From positions 86,471 to 150,470 of the forward strand of contig NZ_JBHUEJ010000045.1 in the NCBI RefSeq assembly GCF_042680565.1: a stretch of DNA of 64,000 nucleotides, given 5' to 3'. The notes below the pieces were generated by a model. The model was not told the origin of the DNA and searched no databases. It saw only the letters and a list, made by a program, of their open reading frames with translations. The stretch is from Ottowia flava (GTDB taxonomy: Bacteria > Pseudomonadota > Gammaproteobacteria > Burkholderiales > Burkholderiaceae_C). Shown in pieces: positions 43,261-50,898 of this stretch (within the stretch, counting starts at the first letter, position 1; every line of letters starts with the position of its first letter). The position numbers were made by a program, and so were the translations under genes.

Positions 43261-43989
43261 ATGTCGGCATTGGCTGCCCATCCGGTAGACCCCCCATTGA
43301 CCGCGCGCTGGCTCGGCCGCGTTGACTACGCCACCACCTTCCAGAATATGAAGGATTTCGTGGCCCAGCGCACACCCGATCAGCGCGAGCAGCTATGGAT
43401 TTGCGAGCATGACCCGGTCTTCACCCTGGGTCTGGCCGGCCGGCCCGAGCACGTGCTGGCGCCGGGCGACATCCCCGTCGTGCCCACCGACCGCGGCGGG
43501 CAGGTCACCTACCACGGGCCCGGCCAGGTCGTCGCCTACCCGCTGATCGACCTGCAGGCGCGACGCTACTTCGTCAAGGAATACGTGCACCGGCTGGAAG
43601 AGGCGGTGATCCGCACCCTGGCCGACCTGGGCGTGACGGGCCACCGCGTGGCGGGCGCGCCGGGCATTTACGTGCGGCTGGACGACCCGTTCAGCCATGC
43701 CGTTTTGCTGCAAAAACCGCAGCAGCGCGCGCCCGGCAGTCCTGCGCCGCAGCCCGATTTCACGGGTCTCGGCAAGATCGCGGCGCTGGGCATCAAGGTC
43801 AGCCAGCACCGCACCTACCACGGCGTGGCGCTGAACGTGGCGATGGACCTGCAACCCTTCTCGCGCATCAACCCTTGCGGTTACGCAGGGCTGAAAACGG
43901 TCGACCTTTCTACAATCGGCGTTTCCGTCCCGTGGGACGACGCCGCCCGCCAGCTGGCCGCGCACCTGACGCGGCTACTGGCCGTCTGA
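43261..43989 (+). CDS. lipB: Octanoyltransferase
   Basis: Transfers octanoate from acyl carrier protein to the lipoyl domains of 2-oxo-acid dehydrogenases and GcvH. The 242-residue protein has GGQVTYHGPGQVVAYPLIDL, the catalytic Lys172 (LGKIAALGIKV) and Cys206 (INPCGYAGLKT). A ~20-residue loop (QKPQQRAPGSPAPQPDF) before the catalytic Lys looks like an insertion. The ATG at 43261 fits the family start. lipA follows 15 bp later. Confidence 0.96.
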   Translation: MSALAAHPVDPPLTARWLGRVDYATTFQNMKDFVAQRTPDQREQLWICEHDPVFTLGLAGRPEHVLAPGDIPVVPTDRGGQVTYHGPGQVVAYPLIDLQARRYFVKEYVHRLEEAVIRTLADLGVTGHRVAGAPGIYVRLDDPFSHAVLLQKPQQRAPGSPAPQPDFTGLGKIAALGIKVSQHRTYHGVALNVAMDLQPFSRINPCGYAGLKTVDLSTIGVSVPWDDAARQLAAHLTRLLAV

Positions 43990-44004
43990 GGAAGCACACA
44001 CACC

Positions 44005-45006
44005 ATGCCCACACCGCTTGTCGGTCCCGACGCCCCCACCGTGCGCGACGCGCAGCCGCAGGGCAGCTACGACGCCAGTGCCAAGCAAAAAGCCGGCGCC
44101 AAGCTCTCGCGCATCCCGGTCAAGGTGCAGAACACCGGCCCGGCGCTGAAAAAGCCCGAATGGATCCGCGTCAAGGCGGGCAGCGCCAACACGCGCTTCT
44201 ACGAGATCAAGGACATCCTGCGCAAGAACCACCTGGTCACCGTGTGCGAAGAGGCCAGTTGCCCCAACATCGGTGAATGCTTTGGCCACGGCACGGCCAC
44301 CTTCATGATCATGGGCGACAAGTGCACGCGCCGCTGCCCGTTCTGCGACGTCGGCCACGGCCGCCCGGACCCGCTGGATGCGAACGAGCCCGCCAACCTG
44401 GCGAACACCATCGCGCAGCTGAAGCTGAAGTACGTGGTCATCACCAGCGTGGACCGGGACGATTTGCGCGACGGCGGCGCGCAGCACTTCGTCGACTGCA
44501 TCCGCGAGACGCGCGCGCGCTCGCCGCAGACACAGATCGAGATCCTCACGCCCGACTTCCGCGGCCGCGACGACCGCGCACTGAATATCCTCACCGCCGC
44601 GCCGCCCGATGTGATGAACCACAACCTCGAAACCGTGCCGCGCCTGTACAAGCAGGCGCGCCCGGGCTCGGACTACGCGTTCTCGCTCAACCTGCTCAAG
44701 AAGTTCAAGGCGCTGCACCCGGAGGTATCGACCAAGAGCGGCCTGATGGTCGGTCTGGGCGAAACGGACGAGGAAATCCTCGAAGTGATGCGCGATCTGC
44801 GCGCGCACCACGTGGACATGCTCACCATCGGCCAGTACCTGGCGCCCAGCAACGCCCACTTGCCGGTGGCCCGCTACGTGCACCCCGACACCTTCAAGAT
44901 GTTCGAGGCCGAGGCCTACGCCATGGGTTTCACGCACGCGGCCGTGGGCGCCATGGTGCGCAGCAGCTACCACGCGGACAAGCAGGCGCAGGCTGCGGGC
45001 GTCTGA
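44005..45006 (+). CDS. lipA: Lipoyl synthase
   Basis: Radical-SAM enzyme that inserts two sulfurs into octanoyl groups. The 333-residue protein has the auxiliary cluster cysteines C81-x4-C86-x5-C92 (CEEASCPNIGEC) and the radical-SAM motif C107-x3-C111-x2-C114 (CTRRCPFC). The C-terminal serine ligand lies in VRSSYHAD. It works directly on the product of LipB, and the two genes form an operon. Confidence 0.98.
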   Translation: MPTPLVGPDAPTVRDAQPQGSYDASAKQKAGAKLSRIPVKVQNTGPALKKPEWIRVKAGSANTRFYEIKDILRKNHLVTVCEEASCPNIGECFGHGTATFMIMGDKCTRRCPFCDVGHGRPDPLDANEPANLANTIAQLKLKYVVITSVDRDDLRDGGAQHFVDCIRETRARSPQTQIEILTPDFRGRDDRALNILTAAPPDVMNHNLETVPRLYKQARPGSDYAFSLNLLKKFKALHPEVSTKSGLMVGLGETDEEILEVMRDLRAHHVDMLTIGQYLAPSNAHLPVARYVHPDTFKMFEAEAYAMGFTHAAVGAMVRSSYHADKQAQAAGV

Positions 45007-45022
45007 CGCGCTCCTGCCCGGC

Positions 45023-45050
45023 AAAAAGCCCGCGTCGCAGCGGGCTTTTT
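45023..45050 (+). terminator. Terminator after lipA (bidirectional shape)
   Basis: AAAAAGCCCGC (45023-45033), 6 nt loop, GCGGGCTTTTT (45040-45050), between the convergent lipA and solute-binding-protein genes. The A-run on one side and T-run on the other suit both directions. Confidence 0.92.
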
Positions 45051-45068
45051 CTTGGCTGGTGCGGGCTT

Positions 45069-45968
45069 TCAGGTCGCCGGCTTGTCCGACGGCGCCTTGA
45101 TGTTGTCCTGCAGTTCCTTGCTCATCGGCAGGCCGATGCTCTGGTTGCGCGGCGGGATCGGGCTCATGAACCACTTGTTGTAGAGCTTTTCAAACTCGCC
45201 CGACTTCATCATGCCGGTGATCACGCCGTCGACCAGCGCCTTGAACTTGGCGTCGCCCTTGCGCACCATGCAGGCGTAAGGTTCGACCTGCAGCGAATCG
45301 CCCACCACCTCCAGCGCGGCCGGGTCCTTGGCGTTGGCCTTCAGGCCAAACAGCAGGATGTCGTCCATGGCGAAGGCGGCGGCGCGGTCGGCCTCCACCA
45401 GCAGCGCGGCGTCGGCGTGGTCCTTGGTCGACACGATGTTCAGGCCCAGCCCCTTTTCCTCGTTGTAGCGGCGCACCACCTGCATGTTGGTGGTGCCGGT
45501 GGTGATCGCCACCGTCTTGCCTTTCAGGTCGGCGTAGTTCTTGATGCCCGAGGACTTTTTCACCAGCAGGCGCGTGCCGGTGTAGAAGTGGTTGATGGCG
45601 AAGTCCACGTCTTTGCCGCGCGCAGAGTTGTTGGTGGTCGAGCCGCATTCCAGGTCGATCGTGCCGTTTTGCAGCAGCGGAATGCGGTTGGCGGAGGTGA
45701 CGGCCTGCCACGCCACGCTGAGGTCGGGCTTGCCGGTCTGCTTGCGCACTTCGGCGGCCACGGCATTGCTGATGTCCACGGCAAAGCCGATCGGCTTGTC
45801 AGGCCCGTTCAGGTAGCTGAAGGGCACCGACGACTCGCGGTAGGCGAAAGTCATCTTGCCACTGCCGCTGATCTTGGCCAGCGTGTCGCCAGTCTGCGCC
45901 TGAACAGGCAGCGCGCCCAGCATGGCCAAGGCCGCGGCCCCCAAAGCGCATCGGTACAAAGGTTTCAT
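45069..45968 (-). CDS. Amino-acid ABC transporter solute-binding protein, orphan (GltI-like), paralogue 2
   Basis: SBP family 3 protein of 299 residues with a signal peptide ending PVQAQ (about residue 25). Core: MTFAYRESSVPFSYLNG, GFAVDISNAVAAEVRKQ, LECGSTTNNSARGKDVDFA, AAFAMDDILLFGLKAN and EFEKLYNKWFMSPIPP. It resembles glutamate/aspartate-binding GltI. No ABC permease or ATPase lies nearby. Its paralogue lies at the other side of lipBA, 1.9 kb away. ATG start with upstream GGAG. Confidence 0.92.
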   Translation of the reverse strand: MKPLYRCALGAAALAMLGALPVQAQTGDTLAKISGSGKMTFAYRESSVPFSYLNGPDKPIGFAVDISNAVAAEVRKQTGKPDLSVAWQAVTSANRIPLLQNGTIDLECGSTTNNSARGKDVDFAINHFYTGTRLLVKKSSGIKNYADLKGKTVAITTGTTNMQVVRRYNEEKGLGLNIVSTKDHADAALLVEADRAAAFAMDDILLFGLKANAKDPAALEVVGDSLQVEPYACMVRKGDAKFKALVDGVITGMMKSGEFEKLYNKWFMSPIPPRNQSIGLPMSKELQDNIKAPSDKPAT

Positions 45969-46173
45969 CGGTGTGACTCCAATCGTCAGGGCATGAAGAT
46001 GGCCGCAGCTTACGGCCTGGCCGGCAGTCGGGTGACCGCGGTTTCCCTCGGTGGCAGCGGCTCTGCTGCCGCCCATCCGGGGCGCAACATCAGTCAGATA
46101 CTGGCATGAATCGCAGTCGCCCCGCCAAAACACGCTATCTTCGGCAGCCTTCTTCCATCCGCCCCGCCACCTC

Positions 46174-47055
46174 ATGCAAAGCGCCCCTTCCCCCGGCACC
46201 ACCGCGAACCTGCTGGCGCTGGGCGCCGTTGGCCTGTGGGCCTCGCTCGCCGCCCTGGGCACGTCGCTCGCGCACGTGCCGCCTTTTCTGTTGACTGGGC
46301 TGGCGCTGCTGATCGGCAGCGCGCTGGCGCTGCCCATGGTGCGGTTCGATCTGCGGCGACTCGCCGTGCCCTGGCCGACGCTGGCGCTCGGCGTGTACGG
46401 GCTGTTCGGCTACCACTTCCTGCTGTTCACGGCGTTGCAGCTGGCACCGCCTGTCGAAGCCAACCTGGTCAACTACCTGTGGCCCCTGGGCATCGTGTTT
46501 CTGGCACCGCTGCTGCTGCCGGGCGTGCGCCTGACGGGCCTGCACATGCTGGCGGCGGTGCTGGGTTTTTCGGGTGCGGCCATCGCCATCCTCGGGCGCG
46601 GCGGTGCGGGCGCTCCCGCCGGGCCGTTTGCGGCGGCGGGCTTCATGTGTGCGGCGGGCGCGGCGGTGATCTGGTCGACCTATTCGCTGCTGACCAAGCG
46701 GCTGGCGATGACGGGCCGCGCCTTCCCCACGGCGGCGATCGGCCTGTTCGGCATTGTCTCGGGCGTGCTGGCGCTCGCGTGCCACGCGCTGCTCGAGCCG
46801 CGCGTCGCGCTCTCGCTGCGCGACGTCGCCCTGATCGCGCTGCTGGGCCTGGGTCCGCTGGGCGGCGCGTTTTTCCTGTGGGACGCGGCACTCAAGCGCG
46901 GCGACGCGCGCCAGATCGGCGTGCTGAGCTACCTGACCCCGCTGCTGTCCACGCTGCTGCTGCTCGTGACCACGGGCCGGGCGCTGACCTGGAACGTGGC
47001 GCTGGCCACCGGGCTGATCCTGCTGGCCGCCGTGCTTGGCACTCGGGCGCGCTGA
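46174..47055 (+). CDS. EamA/DMT-family transporter
   Basis: A 293-residue inner-membrane protein with ten hydrophobic segments. N-terminal TANLLALGAVGLWASLAALG, the LAPPVEANLVNYLWPLGIVF motif and the second EamA repeat FAAAGFMCAAGAAVIWSTYSLLT are visible. It resembles aromatic-amino-acid/YddG-like exporters, a tentative subgroup. Divergent from the second solute-binding-protein gene; unlike the EamA protein at 41152-42048 in sequence. Confidence 0.85.
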   Translation: MQSAPSPGTTANLLALGAVGLWASLAALGTSLAHVPPFLLTGLALLIGSALALPMVRFDLRRLAVPWPTLALGVYGLFGYHFLLFTALQLAPPVEANLVNYLWPLGIVFLAPLLLPGVRLTGLHMLAAVLGFSGAAIAILGRGGAGAPAGPFAAAGFMCAAGAAVIWSTYSLLTKRLAMTGRAFPTAAIGLFGIVSGVLALACHALLEPRVALSLRDVALIALLGLGPLGGAFFLWDAALKRGDARQIGVLSYLTPLLSTLLLLVTTGRALTWNVALATGLILLAAVLGTRAR

Positions 47056-47056
47056 A

Positions 47057-47102
47057 CGCTATTGTTTAGATAGCTACTCGCGCAGATGGTTGTAGGGTCG
47101 GA
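47057..47102 (-). repeat. Comamonadaceae-type dispersed repeat, copy 13
   Basis: GCTATTGTTTAGATAGCTAC then GCGCAGATGGTTGTAGGG, reverse orientation, between the convergent EamA and ptsI genes. Confidence 0.82.
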
Positions 47103-47139
47103 GCACGATTTTCTTCAAAGCCCAGATTCACCCGTTGCT

Positions 47140-48897
47140 TCAGACCTCCAGCAGCGCGCCCGGCTCGTCGCTGGCCAGCACCGCCTGCGCCCATTCGGTG
47201 AGCTTGCCGACGTCGGCGCGCAGCACCTCCTGCTTGACCTGCAGAATCTGCGAGGGGTGCATCGAAAAGCTGCGCAGGCCCAGGCCGAGCAGCAGGCGCG
47301 TCATGCCGGGATCGCCCGCCATTTCGCCGCACACGGCCACGGGCTTGGCCTGGCGCGCGCCTTCGGCGATGGTGTCGGCCACCAGGTGCAGCACGGCGGG
47401 GTGCAACTGGTCGTACAGATCGGCGACGGATTCGTCGGCGCGGTCGATCGCCAAGGTGTACTGGATCAGGTCGTTGGTGCCGATCGACAGGTAGTCGAAG
47501 TAGCGCAGGAACAGGCGCACCGAGAGCGCGGCAGCGGGCACCTCGATCATGGCGCCGAGCTGCACCGGGCCGTGCACGGCGCCGCGCTGGTCGAGCTGCT
47601 CGCGCGCCTTGTCCACCAGCTCCAGCGTCTGGCGGATCTCGCTGACGTGCGCGAGCATGGGGATGAGGATCATCACCTTGCCGTGCGCCGCCGCGCGCAG
47701 GATGGCGCGCAGCTGGGTGAGGAACATCGCCGGCTCGGCCAGGCACCAGCGGATGGCGCGCCGGCCCAGCGCGGGGTTGAGGTGCGCGGCGTCGTGGCGC
47801 GAGTCGTCCAGCGGCTTGTCGGCGCCGACGTCCACGGTGCGGATCGTCACCGGCAGCCCGTGCATGCCTTCCACGGCGGCGCGGTAGGCAGCGTACTGCT
47901 CCTCTTCGTCGGGCAGCTTGCCGTGGCGGCCCATGAACAGGAATTCGCTGCGGAACAGCCCCACGCCCACGGCGCCCGCGGCCAGTGCGGCCACGGTGTC
48001 GGCGGGCTCCTCGATGTTGGCCAGCAGCTCGATCTTCACGCCGTCGAGCGTCACGGCAGGGGTGTTCTTGAGGCGCGCCAGGCGCCCGCGCTCCAGCTCG
48101 CCCTGGCGCTGCTTGAAACCGTACTCGGCCAGGATGATGGGCGAGGGGTCGACGATCATCACGCCCGCATCGCCGTCGATGATGACCCAGTCGTCCTGGC
48201 GCACCAGCTGGCTGGCCGAGCGCGCGCCGACCACCGCCGGAATGTCCATGCTGCGCGCCACGATGGCGGTGTGGCTGGTCTTGCCGCCCACGTCGGTGAC
48301 AAAGCCGGCGTACACGCTCTGCTTGAACTGCAGCATGTCGGCCGGCGACAGGTCGTGCGCCACCAGCACCAGCGGCACGTCCAGCGTGTCCTCCAGCGCC
48401 AGATCGTGCTGGCGCGGCACGCGCGGCGCCGCCGCCGCGGCCACCACCGGCAGCGCAGCGCCCTTGAGGTGGCGCAGCACGCGCTCGACCACCTGCTCGA
48501 CGTCGGCCTTGCGCTCGCGCAGGTAGTCGTCTTCCATCTGGTCGAACTGGCGGCCCAGCACCTCGAGCTGGCTGGTCAGCGCCCATTCGGCGTTGTACAG
48601 GCGTTCGGTCACCCAGCGGCGCACGTCGGCGCGGATGGTCGGGTCCTGCAGCAGCAGCAGGTGCACTTCCAGCACGCCGGCCAGTTCGCCCGGTGCGTCC
48701 TTGGGCAGGGTGGCCATCAGGCGCTGCAGCTCTTCCGTCACGGCTTCGCGCGCCGCGCTCAGGCGCGCGATCTCGCTGTCCACCTGGTCGGGCCGGATGA
48801 AGGTGTGCGCCACGTCCAGCCGGCTGGACGCCACCAGCACCGCGCGGCCGATCGCCACGCCGCGCGCGACGGGCAGCCCGTGAATGGCGAAGGTCAT
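47140..48897 (-). CDS. ptsI: PTS enzyme I (phosphoenolpyruvate-protein phosphotransferase)
   Basis: Autophosphorylates from PEP and phosphorylates HPr. The 585-residue protein starts TFAIHGLPVARGVAIGRA, has the active His209 in GGKTSHTAIVARSM and the PEP-binding signature FDYLSIGTNDLIQYTLAIDR, ending in the VCGEMAGDP region. Only EIIA-Man and HPr partners are present, with no EIIB/EIIC, so the system is probably regulatory. It overlaps the TPR gene by four bases. Confidence 0.96.
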   Translation of the reverse strand: MTFAIHGLPVARGVAIGRAVLVASSRLDVAHTFIRPDQVDSEIARLSAAREAVTEELQRLMATLPKDAPGELAGVLEVHLLLLQDPTIRADVRRWVTERLYNAEWALTSQLEVLGRQFDQMEDDYLRERKADVEQVVERVLRHLKGAALPVVAAAAAPRVPRQHDLALEDTLDVPLVLVAHDLSPADMLQFKQSVYAGFVTDVGGKTSHTAIVARSMDIPAVVGARSASQLVRQDDWVIIDGDAGVMIVDPSPIILAEYGFKQRQGELERGRLARLKNTPAVTLDGVKIELLANIEEPADTVAALAAGAVGVGLFRSEFLFMGRHGKLPDEEEQYAAYRAAVEGMHGLPVTIRTVDVGADKPLDDSRHDAAHLNPALGRRAIRWCLAEPAMFLTQLRAILRAAAHGKVMILIPMLAHVSEIRQTLELVDKAREQLDQRGAVHGPVQLGAMIEVPAAALSVRLFLRYFDYLSIGTNDLIQYTLAIDRADESVADLYDQLHPAVLHLVADTIAEGARQAKPVAVCGEMAGDPGMTRLLLGLGLRSFSMHPSQILQVKQEVLRADVGKLTEWAQAVLASDEPGALLEV

Positions 48898-49814
48898 GGC
48901 TGCGCCTCCAATGCTTCGGTCGGCAGCACGCGCGTCAGGCTGTGCAGCTCTGCGCCTGGAATGTCCGCCACCCGCGCGCGGACCCAGGTCGGGTCGGCCG
49001 CGCTGGCGGGCATGGCCAGACCGATGCGCGCCGTGTCGGCGCTGGAGGGTTCCAGCGGCCCGTGGTCGTGGCCGGCGTCGTCGTCCGGGCGGCCTTCGGA
49101 GCAGGCGCGACACAAATTGCGCAACCCGCCCCAGTCTTCGGCCAGCAGATCCGCCGCGCTGAGTTGGCGCAGCAGCGCCTCGGTTTGGTCAGCGTCGATC
49201 TGCGTGATGTGCAATTCCCAAGTCTCGTAGTCCGACGCGGTCAGCACGGCCAGCTCGTCGAACACCGGGACTTCGCGCCCGTCCAGGCGCCGGTAACCGT
49301 TGGGCGCACCGTCGTGCAGCAGCAGATCGCCGTAACGCCGGCCTGACGCTGCGGTCGGCACCGAACGGATCACGGCGCGCGCCGGGTCGATGCGGTCGGC
49401 CCAGATCACCTCAGGTGCCAAGCCGTTCGGGTCGACGCGGATCGGTGTCAGCGCCGGTGCAAAGCCGCTGGGCTCGTCGCTGTCGGCCATGTCGATGCCG
49501 AAGCGCCGCCACATGGCCCGCGCCAGGCGCCACTGCCCCAGCGCCGTCGCAGCGATGCCGGCATTCCAGCCCGCGCCATCGTGGTCCGGCTCGCGTTCCA
49601 GCGCGGCCAGGTTGGCTTCGAGCGAAGCTTGCCATTCGCCCGCGTACTTGTGCACCAAGCCCAGGTTGAACCAGGGCACCGCCCAATTCGGTTGCACCCG
49701 CGCCGCCTGGGCGTAGAGGTCCAGCGCCGCCGCCGTATCGCCGCGCTCTTCGCAGTCGTTACCCGCTGCGTTCAAAGTGGCGGCACGACCGTTGCGGCTG
49801 ACGCGGATGGGCAT
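48894..49814 (-). CDS. TPR-repeat protein inserted between ptsH and ptsI
   Basis: A 306-residue protein. The N-terminal third has two to three tetratricopeptide units (GNDCEERGDTAAALDLYAQA, NLGLVHKYAGEWQASLEANL, NAGIAATALGQWRLARAMW). The rest is an unrecognised domain (YGDLLLHDGAPNGYRRLDGREVPVFDEL split over 160-190; GGLRNLCRACSEGRPDDDAGHDHG with a CxxC and His-rich patch near 235-255). No signal peptide. Its stop overlaps the ptsI start, so it is translationally coupled to enzyme I. Function unknown; TPRs suggest protein binding. Confidence 0.8.
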   Translation of the reverse strand: MPIRVSRNGRAATLNAAGNDCEERGDTAAALDLYAQAARVQPNWAVPWFNLGLVHKYAGEWQASLEANLAALEREPDHDGAGWNAGIAATALGQWRLARAMWRRFGIDMADSDEPSGFAPALTPIRVDPNGLAPEVIWADRIDPARAVIRSVPTAASGRRYGDLLLHDGAPNGYRRLDGREVPVFDELAVLTASDYETWELHITQIDADQTEALLRQLSAADLLAEDWGGLRNLCRACSEGRPDDDAGHDHGPLEPSSADTARIGLAMPASAADPTWVRARVADIPGAELHSLTRVLPTEALEAQP

Positions 49815-49930
49815 GCGTGAATGTCCTTAGCCTGCCAGCGAGCCGCGAGTCGCACCGAATCGCGCGTAGCGCACAGGCACTGCGCACGGAAGTGAGTCGG
49901 ACGGCGCGTGGGACAGAGGCGCTGCTCCAG

Positions 49931-50190
49931 CCGCCGCCGGGCCGCCCCCAAGGCAGCCGGGGCCCCCTTGGGGGGCAGCGGACCACGCGCAACGGGGGAG
50001 CGTGGGGGCAGTTCCGGCCGCCGCCGGGCCGCCCCCAAGGCGGCCGGGGCCCCCTCGGGGGGCAGCGCAGCATGCGAAGCAGCGGAGCGTGGGGGCAATT
50101 CCGGCCGCCGCCGGGCCGCCCCAAGGCGGCCGGGGCCCCCTCGGGGGGCAGCGCAGCAGGCAAAGCCGCGAAGCGTGGGGGCAGGTTTCA
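49931..50190. repeat. Three tandem 87 bp GC-rich repeat units
   Basis: Units start at 49931, 50018 and 50105, exactly 87 bp apart. Each begins CCGCCGCCGGGCCGCC, contains a GGCCCCCTCGGGGGGC-type self-complementary block and ends GAGCGTGGGGGCA. Units 2 and 3 are nearly identical; unit 1 is diverged in its second half. They fill the 373 bp ptsH-to-TPR gap, starting right at the ptsH stop. Open frames through the block on both strands are artefacts of the repeats. Similar GC-rich units follow genes in many Burkholderiales. Confidence 0.85.
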
Positions 50191-50457
50191 TTCGCCCTCA
50201 CCAAACTTGTCGTCAATCATCGCGCGCAGGGCGTCCATGGCCTCCTGCTCCTGCTCGCCATCGGTCTCGATGGCGACCACGCTGCCGATGCCGGCGGCCA
50301 GCATCATCACGCCCATGATGCTTTTGGCGTTGACGCGGCGCTCGCCCTTTGCCATCCAGACTTCACAGGGGAAGCTGCCGGCCAGCTTGGTGAGTTTCGC
50401 GGAGGCGCGCGCGTGCAGGCCGAGCTTATTGCTGATGGTGATGGTGCTCTGAATCAT
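50188..50457 (-). CDS. ptsH: PTS phosphocarrier protein HPr
   Basis: An 89-residue phosphocarrier. The phosphorylated His15 is in NKLGLHARASA, and the regulatory Ser46 in NAKSIMGVMML suggests HPr-kinase control is possible. It receives phosphate from enzyme I and passes it to the EIIA encoded just upstream. Its first 32 bases overlap the end of the EIIA gene. Confidence 0.97.
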   Translation of the reverse strand: MIQSTITISNKLGLHARASAKLTKLAGSFPCEVWMAKGERRVNAKSIMGVMMLAAGIGSVVAIETDGEQEQEAMDALRAMIDDKFGEGE

Positions 50458-50875
50458 TCGAAGGTCGTCGGCTCTGGTTCTGCGGCCCGGTGGCGGCCGC
50501 CACGGACATCACGCCCTGGGTGCCGCCGGCCAGCGCGCGCGCGGCCATGGCTTCCAGCGGTTCGGCCCGGTAACTCATGGCGCGCAGCGCCATCGGCAGG
50601 TTGGCCCCGGCGATCAGGCGCGTGTGCACGCCGTCCACCAGGCGCTGCGCCACGTTGCAGGGCGTGGCGCCAAAGATGTCGGTCAGCACCAGCACGTTGC
50701 CGCTGGGCAGGGACTTGAGGGCCTGCTGCGCCTGCGCCAGGGAGGCTTCTGGCTCGGCCCTGGCCTGCACGTCCACGGCCGCCACCGAATCGGCGGCGTC
50801 GGGGAAGCAGTGCAGCACGCCTTCGCGCAAGGCATTGGCCAGCGGGGCGTGGGCAATGATGAGGACGGCGTTCAT
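50426..50875 (-). CDS. PTS EIIA component, mannose/fructose family (regulatory PTS)
   Basis: A 149-residue EIIA-Man-type protein with the phosphorylated His9 in VLIIAHAPLANALREG and the LVLTDIFGATPCNVAQRL motif. It accepts phosphate from HPr; with no EIIB/EIIC nearby it probably signals rather than transports. The last ~20 residues (ending SEHHHHQQ) are encoded by the ptsH translation-start region, an unusual 32 bp overlap. Confidence 0.93.
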   Translation of the reverse strand: MNAVLIIAHAPLANALREGVLHCFPDAADSVAAVDVQARAEPEASLAQAQQALKSLPSGNVLVLTDIFGATPCNVAQRLVDGVHTRLIAGANLPMALRAMSYRAEPLEAMAARALAGGTQGVMSVAAATGPQNQSRRPSNDSEHHHHQQ

Positions 50876-50898
50876 GGCGGGGCTCGGTGCATCCTGGA

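Noticed and set aside
43381..43411. A further repeat-like stretch in lipB (GCGAGCAGCTATGGATTTGC)
   Set aside because: Only the short AGCTAT core matches; residues there are conserved LipB sequence (REQLWICEHDP), so chance is more likely.
49931..50190. CRISPR-like array
   Set aside because: Three contiguous 87 bp units with no unique spacers and no cas genes; it is a tandem repeat, not a CRISPR.
49817..50452. Open frames on both strands across the 87 bp repeats
   Set aside because: They arise because 87 is a multiple of three, so each repeat keeps the frame open; products are Pro/Gly/Arg repeats.
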